Below, in pieces: positions 40,467 to 46,705 of a stretch of 64,000 bases of DNA. The notes under the pieces are model-generated. The model searched no databases and was not told where the DNA came from. It worked only from the letters and a program-made list of their open reading frames with translations. The DNA is taken from the NCBI GenBank assembly GCA_004193285.1, contig SECP01000047.1, forward strand, positions 1 through 64,000, given 5' to 3'. A program made the position numbers and the translations under genes. Source of the DNA: Myxococcales bacterium (GTDB lineage: Bacteria; Myxococcota_A; Polyangia; Polyangiales; Polyangiaceae). Position 1 is the stretch's first letter, and each line of letters begins with the position of its first letter.

Positions 40467-42194
40467 ATGAAGTGCGACGCGTGCGGTCATGAAAACATCG
40501 ATGGTGCGCGCTTCTGCGCGAAGTGCGGAGCGCTGATGCCGGTCGAGCCCGAAAAGGGGCAAGACGCCATGATCGGCCAGCTCATCGGCGGGCGCTACCG
40601 GGTGACGGGCATCCTCGGCGAAGGCGGCATGGGCATCGTCTACGTCGGCGAGCAGCAGATGGGGTCGACGGTGCGTAAGGTCGCGATCAAGACCTTGCAT
40701 CAGCACTTGTCCAAAGACCCTTCCGTGCTGGCGCGCTTTCATCGCGAGTGCGGCACCGTCGCGCAGCTCGAGCACCCCAACACGATCAAGTTCTACGACT
40801 TCGGCGCGACCGCAGACGGCACCCTGTACATCGCCATGGAGTTCGTGGCCGGTAGGCCTTTGTCGGACCTCGTGCAAGAGGGGCCGATGCCGCCGGAGCG
40901 CGTGATCAAGATCATGCGCCAGGTGTGCGGCGCGCTGGACGAAGCGCACATGCAAGGCGTCATTCATCGGGACCTGAAGCCCGAGAACATCGTGCTCACC
41001 AACCGCGCGGGCGAGACCGATTTCGTGAAGGTGCTGGACTTCGGCATCGCCGCTCGCACCGAATCGGCAGACGCCGCCAAGGAAGCGAAGCTCACGCAGC
41101 AGGGAATGGTGCTCGGCACCCCGCCCTACATGAGCCCCGAGCAGTTCACCGGCAAAGCGCTGGACGCGCGGAGCGACATCTACTCGCTCGCGGTGATGTC
41201 TTACGAGATGCTCACGGGCAAGTTACCGTTCGAGGCGGACACGCCCTGGCAGTGGGCGACGCAGCACATGACCGCGCAGCCGATTCCGTTCGAGGTCTCG
41301 GCCCCGGCCAAGAACATCCCGGAAGGGATGCGCCGCGCCATCCTCAAAGGCCTCTCCAAGGATCGGGACCAGCGCGAGTCGAGCGCGCGGGAGTTCTTCA
41401 CGGATCTCTCGGACGGCGGGCGCATGACGGTCGAAGCGAACCCCGCCGAGACGGCCGCCGCGGCGCGCACCGGCACTGCGGCGATGGAAGCGGTGCCCGG
41501 CTTCGTGGCCTCGCCTGGTCCGGGCGGCCCGATGATGAGCTCGCCGCACCTGGCCCCAACGCCCATGGCGGTCGCAGCGGCGCCTATTCCGCGCGCCCCC
41601 GAGCGCACTCAGGGCGGCGGCGGCAGCGGCAAGGGCCTCATCTTCGGCTTGGTGGGAGTAGCGGCGGTGCTGCTCGGCGCGATCGCCATCGTGCTGATGA
41701 AGGGCAGCAAGTCGGACAACACGGACCTCCCGCCCATCGCCGTCAACACCGCGCCCCCGTCCACGGCCGCGGCCGGCCCCGCGGAGATCAAGCCGCTCGA
41801 CCCCGTGCCCGCAGATCCCGTCCCCACGACTGACCCCGCTCCAGGCTCGGGCGGTACTGCGGCCACCGCGCCGGAGCCCACGAAGCCGGCCGCCGGGGGC
41901 ACGACCAAGCCCACCACCACGACCCCGAAGCCCCCCGCGGGCGACCCTTGTGATGCCTGCAAGGCGGCCGCGGCCAGCGGCAACGCCAGCGGCGTTCAGG
42001 CCTCGCTCAGCCGCTGCACGGACGCCGGCAAGCAGGCCGAGTGCAAGTCCACCCTATCGCGGACGGCGGTCGGTGCCGTCCAGGCGGCGGCCCGCAACGG
42101 GCAGTGCGACCGCGCCAAAGCCCTCGCTTCGGCTGCGGAGGCCGCCGGAGTCAAGGGTGCGGCTCGCGGGCTCAATGGCACCAGCTGCAAGTAA
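40467..42194 (+). CDS. transmembrane Ser/Thr protein kinase with zinc ribbon
   Basis: 575 residues from ATG 40467. A zinc ribbon sits at the very N-terminus (Cys3, 6, 17, 20 in MKCDACGHENIDGARFCAKC). The kinase domain (~45-320) has the glycine loop GEGGMGIVYVG, Lys in VAIKTL, catalytic HRDLKPEN and VLDFGIA, then GTPPYMSPEQF. A Pro/Gly-rich juxtamembrane part leads to one TM (GLIFGLVGVAAVLLGAIAIVLM, ~about residue 395) and an external Pro/Thr linker ending in an ~80-residue Cys-rich domain (DPCDACKAAAASG, SRCTDAGKQAECK). Typical myxobacterial eukaryote-like kinase with an external sensor domain. Confidence 0.93.
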   Translation: MKCDACGHENIDGARFCAKCGALMPVEPEKGQDAMIGQLIGGRYRVTGILGEGGMGIVYVGEQQMGSTVRKVAIKTLHQHLSKDPSVLARFHRECGTVAQLEHPNTIKFYDFGATADGTLYIAMEFVAGRPLSDLVQEGPMPPERVIKIMRQVCGALDEAHMQGVIHRDLKPENIVLTNRAGETDFVKVLDFGIAARTESADAAKEAKLTQQGMVLGTPPYMSPEQFTGKALDARSDIYSLAVMSYEMLTGKLPFEADTPWQWATQHMTAQPIPFEVSAPAKNIPEGMRRAILKGLSKDRDQRESSAREFFTDLSDGGRMTVEANPAETAAAARTGTAAMEAVPGFVASPGPGGPMMSSPHLAPTPMAVAAAPIPRAPERTQGGGGSGKGLIFGLVGVAAVLLGAIAIVLMKGSKSDNTDLPPIAVNTAPPSTAAAGPAEIKPLDPVPADPVPTTDPAPGSGGTAATAPEPTKPAAGGTTKPTTTTPKPPAGDPCDACKAAAASGNASGVQASLSRCTDAGKQAECKSTLSRTAVGAVQAAARNGQCDRAKALASAAEAAGVKGAARGLNGTSCK

Positions 42195-42260
42195 CCCTCG
42201 GAACTTACGGGAAAAACGGGCATTGCAGCAAGGGTGGAAAGACGACTTCTGGTCGTTCCC

Positions 42261-42289
42261 TTGACGGACTCGGGGAGCTAGTCTTAACT
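42261..42289 (+). promoter_or_regulatory. possible promoter upstream of 90-aa gene
   Basis: A good -35 TTGACG (42261-42266) with 17 bp to a poor -10 TTAACT (42284-42289). If used, it gives a leader of ~130 nt that contains the hairpin at 42338-42364. Confidence 0.3.
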
Positions 42290-42337
42290 CCTGCTCGTTA
42301 ACCCGGACATGGCCACCTGCCGTCCACCAGCTAGCCA

Positions 42338-42364
42338 AGAAACCGCCTCAATCCGCAGGTTTCT
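42338..42364 (+). promoter_or_regulatory. leader hairpin
   Basis: Perfect 7-bp inverted repeat AGAAACC ... GGTTTCT with a 13-nt loop, ~65 nt upstream of ATG 42431. It could be a folded RNA leader element or a protein-binding site; no U-tract follows, so not a terminator. Confidence 0.35.
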
Positions 42365-42430
42365 AGCGTCGTGCGCAGAGGGGAGTTCTGCCGCCAAGCT
42401 GTGTCTTTTTCTCGAAGGTGATTCCCCTGC

Positions 42431-42703
42431 ATGACTAGCCGAATGACCTGGCCCGACCTCTGTAAGTCGGAGCGCTACAAGGGCCTTTGGGTCGCGATCG
42501 ACAACTGTCGCTACGACCAATCGACTCGCCAGCCCGTCGAAGGCGACGTCGTGGATTCGGACGAAGAACTCTCTGAGCTGTGCGCGCGCATGCGCGAAGC
42601 CGGTCGCTCGTCCTGTACCATCGTGTTCTGCGAGAGCGCGGTCTACGTGTCGGAGCCCGCGAGCACCCGCCGCCCGACGGCTGATCGCCGCGCCGCTTCC
42701 TAA
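42431..42703 (+). CDS. 90-aa conserved-looking hypothetical protein
   Basis: 90 residues, ATG 42431. Core KGLWVAIDNCRYDQSTRQPVEGDVVDSDEELSELCARMREAGRSSCTIVFC reads as a small alpha/beta domain of the kind that handles a helper role (KG-x-VA...G-x-VV-x-D...L). Three Cys are present. No signal peptide. C-terminal tail is Arg/Ala-rich and disordered. Resembles the general plan of DUF5678-like short domains; I am not sure. Sits just before the repeat island. Confidence 0.6.
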   Translation: MTSRMTWPDLCKSERYKGLWVAIDNCRYDQSTRQPVEGDVVDSDEELSELCARMREAGRSSCTIVFCESAVYVSEPASTRRPTADRRAAS

Positions 42704-42859
42704 TCTCCTCGTAGGGCTCTACGCGTCAGCGGCAAGGTCCATTCCCGGATTTCGTGGGAGGCCGAGCTCCTGCTCCCGTGCGGCCGCCGCCCAGCGGGGC
42801 GGCGTTCACGCCACCGCCACCGCCCCGCCCCCCGGCCGTCACCGGCTCGCGCCACCCAC

Positions 42860-43028
42860 CGGCTCCGCGCGGCCCTCGGCTCCGCGCGCCTCTCGGCTCC
42901 GCGCGCCTCTCGGCTCCGCGCGCCTCTCGGCTCCGCGCGCCTCTCGGCTCCGCGCGCCTCTCGGCTCCGCGCCTCTCGGCTTCCGCGCGCCTCTCGGGTC
43001 CGCGCGCCTCTCGGCTCCGCGCGCCTCT
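42860..43028 (+). repeat. 17-bp tandem repeat, about 10 copies
   Basis: Consensus CGGCTCCGCGCGCCTCT. Copies from 42877 to 42961 are five perfect units in a row; before and after them are variants (first copy at 42860, a 15-bp and an 18-bp copy at 42962-42994, and copies to 43028), decaying by about 43045. 17 is not a multiple of 3, so it is unlikely to be conserved coding sequence. Confidence 0.9.
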
Positions 43029-43216
43029 CAGCTCCGCGCGCTGTCTCTGCTTCCATGCGCCTCTCGGCCCCGCGCTCTCTCTGCTTCCGCGCTCTCTCTG
43101 CTGCCGCGCGCCGCTCGGCTTGCGCGCGTTTGGCGAATCGCTCACCGGCGCCCTCGAGCCTTGCGTCATTCGCTCGGTGACGCTCCTGCAAGCCACCCTT
43201 CTCACCGCGATCCGTT

Positions 43217-43246
43217 CTTCGGATCCGCGGATCCGCGGATCCGAAG
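43217..43246 (+). repeat. perfect 30-bp palindrome
   Basis: The 30 bases are identical to their reverse complement: ends CTTCGGATCC and GGATCCGAAG, with GCGGATCCGC in the middle, i.e. three GGATCC boxes spaced by GC. Possible cruciform or dimeric-protein site. Confidence 0.9.
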
Positions 43247-43394
43247 CATCGCGACCCACCCCCAGGTGGGCATTCGGCGCGAAAGGTGCGACCCCGCGAC
43301 CTAGCAGAAGCAGACGCGTCCCCCTCGCGCTGAGGCCGTCGGGTCGGGGCCGCAAGTGTGCCTGACTCACAGACACGCCTTCGCCCGCGATCCG

Positions 43395-43490
43395 CTCGCC
43401 TACTTCGCCTACTTCGCCTAGCTCGCCTAGCTCGCCTAGCTCGCCTAGCTCGCCTAGCTCGCCTAGCTCGCCTAACTCGCCTAGCTCGCC
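43395..43490 (+). repeat. 9-bp tandem repeat, ~10.7 copies
   Basis: Unit CTCGCCTAG. The first three units end CTAC/CTAC/CTAG with one-base changes, then six perfect or near-perfect copies, one CTCGCCTAA at 43467 and a final perfect copy at 43476. Contains the rare tetranucleotide CTAG in nearly every unit. No spacers, so not a CRISPR array. Confidence 0.95.
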
Positions 43491-43514
43491 TTCCAAGACT
43501 CGCGGGGCACGCGA

Positions 43515-43584
43515 CTTCGAATCCGAAGAATGAATGCGCGAGGAGCCGTCGCCTCGCGTCGTCATCGTGAGCTGCCGTGTCCCC
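43515..43584 (+). repeat. direct repeat copy A (~70 bp)
   Basis: Diverged partner of 43668-43740. It starts with a CTTCG...CGAAG inverted repeat, then GAATGCGCG, GTCATCGTGAGCTG and ends in CCCC. Confidence 0.75.
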
Positions 43585-43667
43585 GCTGGTGTTTCCGGAT
43601 CCGGCAACGACCAGCGCCCTCCGTCTGGAGCCGCACGCAGGCGCAGCAGTGTTGGATAGCTGGTCGT

Positions 43668-43740
43668 CTTCGGAACCGAAGAACGAATGCGCGGGAGAAA
43701 GCGCTTCCCGGCTTCGTCATAGCGAGCTGACAGGTGCCCC
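43668..43740 (+). repeat. direct repeat copy B (~73 bp)
   Basis: Diverged partner of 43515-43584. It starts with the perfect hairpin CTTCGGAACCGAAG, then GAATGCGCG, GTCATAGCGAGCTG and ends in CCCC. Confidence 0.75.
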
Positions 43741-43846
43741 CCACGCCGTTTCGGCGACCGGAGGTCTCGGCGCCGGCCGGTAAGGCTAAATCAGCTTCCG
43801 CCTCCGTGGCGCGAACCTCCGTGGCGCGAATGAAAGATCCAACGCG

Positions 43847-45676
43847 CTAGCGCACGATCGGCTTCACGACCGCTTTGCCATCTTTGATGACCACGTCGAA
43901 CTCGATCTTGCGATTCTTGTGCTGCTCGCGGAGCTTCGCCTCGGTGGCGCGGATGGACTTGGCGAGGCCTTCGAAGGAGACGTTCCTCTCCTTCGTTTGC
44001 TGCTTGGCTTGCTGAAGGCGGGTGTGCAGGTCCCGTAGGTGTGCGTCGTCCACGCTGCTCGTCGGCGCGGGTTTGGCGGCCGCAGTGGGAGTCGGAGCCG
44101 GAGCCGGGCGCGCGGGTGAAGGCGCGGGGCGCGGCTTCGGGGCAGCGGCGGGAACGGCGGGAACGGCGGTGCCGGTCGACGTGGGAGCCGTCGCCGCGAC
44201 CGGAGGTGTAGCGTTCGGAGGTGAGGCGTTCGGAGGTGCGGCGACGGAACGTGCCGCGTTCGGAGGTGCAGCGTTCGGAGGTGAGGCGATGGGACGTGCA
44301 GCGTTCGGAGGTGCAGCGTTCGGAGGTGCGGCGATGGGACGTGCAGCGTTCGGAGGTGCAGCGTTCGGAGGTGCGGCGATGGGACGTGCCGCGACCGGAG
44401 GTGCAGCGTTCGGAGGTGCGGCGATGGGACGTGCCGCGACCGGAGTTGCTGTAGGTCTCGGAAGGGGAGCTGCGGGCTTGGGCGCGGAGGGGACCGCCTC
44501 TGCGGAAGCGGGCGGCGCTGGAGGGCCCCCCGCAGGCTTGCGGACTTCTGGCGAGAAGCCCGCGGGCGCGGTCGGCTCCGGGCGCGGCGCGGGCGGGACT
44601 CGGGGCGCCGCCGGATAGTGAGGGACGAGGGGCGCGGTCGGTGGACGGGTGGACGTGGGCCGCGGCGGGACCGCAACCGGCGCCGGAGGCATCGATGCGG
44701 GGCGAGCGCCCGCAGTAGGAGGACGAGGCAGCGGCTGCACGCGGGGCGGAGGGCCGGGCGGAGCAGCTGCGGGCGGCCGCGCCACTGGAGCCGGGTTGGG
44801 CCTGGGATTCGCCATGGCAGGCGCAGGTTTCGCCGGCTGGGTGTGAGCCTGTGGGTCCCAGTCGCCCATGAAATCCATATCTAGATCGAGGCTCTCGAAC
44901 TTGGCCGCGGGCGCGACGGCCGGCGGACGGGGCAGCCCGGGCGGCTGCGGCGCGGGCCCGGGCGCGGTGGGAGATGCCGGCGATGCTCTGAAGGGAGCAG
45001 TGGGGGCGGGCGGTACTGCGCTCGCAGCTACGGCCCCGGGGCTCGCGGGTACGGCACGCGCGGTCGCGCTGGCGAGCGGCGCGGGGGCGAGCGGCGCGGA
45101 GGCGAGCGGCGCGGAGGCGAGCGGCGCGGCCGGCAGCTCGCCAGGGCGCGACGGTAGCTGTGGGCGACGCGGCGGAAGAGGCGGTGAGCCGAGTGGACGC
45201 GGCGGCGCGACCGCGGGCGCTTCGGCCTCGGCCGCGAGCGGCGCCACGCTGGGCTGCGGAGGCTCGCTGCGCGGTGCGGGTGCGGGTGCGGGGGGACGGC
45301 TGCCTTCCGCCGCAGGCTCGGTGGCGAACGCTTGCTTGCCCAGCCGTTTGCGCGCGGCGATCGTCAGCAGCTCGCCGTTCTTTTGGGCGCGGAGCAGGTG
45401 GCGCTTGTAAGTGCCGTTCTCGATCTCGCGGCAGATGCGCTGCCAATACTGCTGAAACGTGTTGTAGCGCTGGATGATCGTCTGGAGCTTGAAGCGCTTC
45501 GCGGTGTTGCGGATCTTCTCGCGCCGGAGCACGTAGATGCGACGGTCCACGTCCTTGCGAGCGATCGCGGGCTCGATCTTTTCGAGGCCCATGAAGTACT
45601 GCTCGTAGAGCGCGCGCAGGCGTTCCAGCCGGGTCTCCAGCTCCTCCAGCGCTACGTCGAGCTCGGCCGCTTCCAC
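43847..45676 (-). CDS. MXAN_5187-like protein with long repetitive Pro/Ala linker
   Basis: 609 residues. N-terminal ~115 residues form an alpha-helical, charged domain (EELETRLERLRALYEQYFMGLEKIEP, LRREKIRNTAKRFKLQTIIQRYNTFQQYWQRICREIENGTYKRHLL), which matches the myxobacterial family around MXAN_5187; the ~60 C-terminal residues (LHTRLQQAKQQTKERNVSFEGLAKSIRAT...IEFDVVIKDGKAVVKP) match its C-terminal domain. Between them ~430 residues are Pro/Ala-rich, with 15-residue RPIAAPPNAAPPNAA repeats. No signal peptide or membrane segment. Function not established; a scaffold role is a guess. Ends near the repeat island. Confidence 0.7.
   Translation of the reverse strand: MEAAELDVALEELETRLERLRALYEQYFMGLEKIEPAIARKDVDRRIYVLRREKIRNTAKRFKLQTIIQRYNTFQQYWQRICREIENGTYKRHLLRAQKNGELLTIAARKRLGKQAFATEPAAEGSRPPAPAPAPRSEPPQPSVAPLAAEAEAPAVAPPRPLGSPPLPPRRPQLPSRPGELPAAPLASAPLASAPLAPAPLASATARAVPASPGAVAASAVPPAPTAPFRASPASPTAPGPAPQPPGLPRPPAVAPAAKFESLDLDMDFMGDWDPQAHTQPAKPAPAMANPRPNPAPVARPPAAAPPGPPPRVQPLPRPPTAGARPASMPPAPVAVPPRPTSTRPPTAPLVPHYPAAPRVPPAPRPEPTAPAGFSPEVRKPAGGPPAPPASAEAVPSAPKPAAPLPRPTATPVAARPIAAPPNAAPPVAARPIAAPPNAAPPNAARPIAAPPNAAPPNAARPIASPPNAAPPNAARSVAAPPNASPPNATPPVAATAPTSTGTAVPAVPAAAPKPRPAPSPARPAPAPTPTAAAKPAPTSSVDDAHLRDLHTRLQQAKQQTKERNVSFEGLAKSIRATEAKLREQHKNRKIEFDVVIKDGKAVVKPIVR
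44196..44455 (+). repeat. 15/45-bp in-frame repeats in MXAN_5187-like gene
   Basis: Repeats built from GCGTTCGGAGGTGCA-type 15-bp units, grouped in ~45-bp blocks that begin GCGATGGGACGTGC. Read on the minus strand they encode the APPNA/ARPIA repeats. Frame is preserved by any change in copy number. Confidence 0.85.
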
Positions 45677-45694
45677 CAGTCTTCCTTCGACTAC

Positions 45695-46468
45695 TCAGCT
45701 CGGTAAAGGTTCTACGACCAGGCGGTCGAAGCAGACCGGAGTTTCCCAATCGTTGAACGCGAAATGATCGTGACCCGTTCCTTGCAATGGTAGCGGATCG
45801 CTCAGGCTCAGCAGCTCCACGTCATCGACCCAGAAGCGTACCGTGCGACCGTCCGTGCGTTCCACCTTCAAACGATAGCGCCGGCCTTTCACCACCGGCT
45901 GCTGCCGCGGGTCGCTCGCGCCCGGGACTAGCCGCAGCTCCGGCCGGTCCGGGGCATGCTCGTCGAGGCGGGCGAGCACATGGTAGCGGTTCTTCCATCC
46001 GCCGAAGATGGCGAGGTAGCTCGTGGCGTCGGTGTAAGCGATGCGGCTCGCCGCCGCCTGACCGTCCCCCCAGGCCTCGAGCTTGATGTCGCCGTCACCA
46101 GTAGCCGCCTCCGCCTCCACCTGGATACGCGCGTTTCGAGGCAAGCGGTGCCGAAGCCACAGCGGGTGGTTGTGAGCGCCCTGGGCGCAGAGTCGCCCCT
46201 GCTCGATATGAAAGTGGTCGCCCGTCGCGAAATAGTCGTCGCCGACCTCCGCGCGCTCGAAGTCGTCTCGGAACGGCGCGGTCAAGGTCGGCAACAGGTC
46301 CGGCGCCGCGGGGCCGGACTCGTCCCCCGTGATCTCCAGGGGAGGAAGAGCCGGCCGGGGCTTGGCGGACCGAGCGCGGGCGGGCGCCCGCTCCTGATCC
46401 GCAGGGCGCTCGGATGGCACGCAGCACCACAGCGCGAACGGAAAAGCGATGGCGGCCGGCCTGAACAC
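45695..46468 (-). CDS. secreted lipoprotein with lectin/laminin-G-like domain
   Basis: 257 residues from GTG 46468. Short signal MFRPAAIAFPFALWCCV ends in adjacent Cys (a likely lipobox ...ALWC). The mature domain (PFRDDFERAEVGDDYFATGDHFHIEQGRLCAQG, GGWKNRYHVLARLDEHA, GRRYRLKVERTDGRTVRFWVDDVELLSLSDP) has the strand pattern of concanavalin/LamG-type jelly-rolls (DUF1583-like). Family call is tentative. TGCTAAGCT (plus-strand 46478-46486) lies 9 nt before the GTG, an extended -10-like motif. Confidence 0.6.
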   Translation of the reverse strand: MFRPAAIAFPFALWCCVPSERPADQERAPARARSAKPRPALPPLEITGDESGPAAPDLLPTLTAPFRDDFERAEVGDDYFATGDHFHIEQGRLCAQGAHNHPLWLRHRLPRNARIQVEAEAATGDGDIKLEAWGDGQAAASRIAYTDATSYLAIFGGWKNRYHVLARLDEHAPDRPELRLVPGASDPRQQPVVKGRRYRLKVERTDGRTVRFWVDDVELLSLSDPLPLQGTGHDHFAFNDWETPVCFDRLVVEPLPS

Positions 46469-46705
46469 GGACAGCCGAGCTTAGCACGCGGTGAAACGGA
46501 GCCACCGCTGCGCTCCTGGCCAGTTGGCTGGGGCCGCCGGCGAGACCCGCGAAAAAGTGTGCACGCCGTTGAACGGATCGCGGCGGGTGGGGCACGGAGG
46601 CTCGAAGCGTCGGTCATGTCGCTTCGACTCGGTCCGCGTCATGCCGCTCGGCACTGCGCGCGGACCCACTGACGAGCGGCGCGTTGCCCGCTCCGGGAGA
46701 CGTGC

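Larger units (their letters stand above)
42704..43846 (+). other. non-coding repeat island, 1.14 kb
   Basis: The only long stretch in the window without a credible gene. It contains a 17-bp tandem repeat (42860-43028), a perfect 30-bp palindrome (43217-43246), a GC hairpin CCCACC-CCCA-GGTGGG (43255-43270), a 9-bp tandem repeat (43395-43490), a short palindrome CCGGATCCGG near 43595 and a diverged ~70-bp direct repeat pair (43515-43584, 43668-43740). Frames through it are only open because the repeats lack stops. It separates a plus-strand gene block from a minus-strand one, both pointing into it, so it is also where transcripts from both sides may end. Confidence 0.75.

Noticed and set aside
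43255..43270. GC hairpin CCCACC-CCCA-GGTGGG as a terminator
   Set aside because: No U-tract follows on either strand. It is only listed as a hairpin inside the repeat island.
42754..43365. Plus-strand frame across the same 17-bp array (203 codons)
   Set aside because: Same reason: Arg/Ala/Pro/Ser repeats from the DNA array. No ribosome site, and the 17-bp unit breaks any conserved reading frame.
43395..43490. Possible CRISPR array
   Set aside because: The units are 9 bp head to tail with no spacers, and no cas gene is in the window.
42726..43607. Long open frame on the minus strand through the repeat island (293 codons)
   Set aside because: Its length comes from the repeats, which lack stop codons in this frame. 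The predicted product is low complexity (REARGAERRAEP and GELGEL repeats), with no start signal or recognisable domain.
44221..44454. Plus-strand frame inside the repeats of the MXAN_5187-like gene
   Set aside because: It reads RRSEVQRSEVRRWDV-type repeats that arise from the antisense of the 15-bp units.
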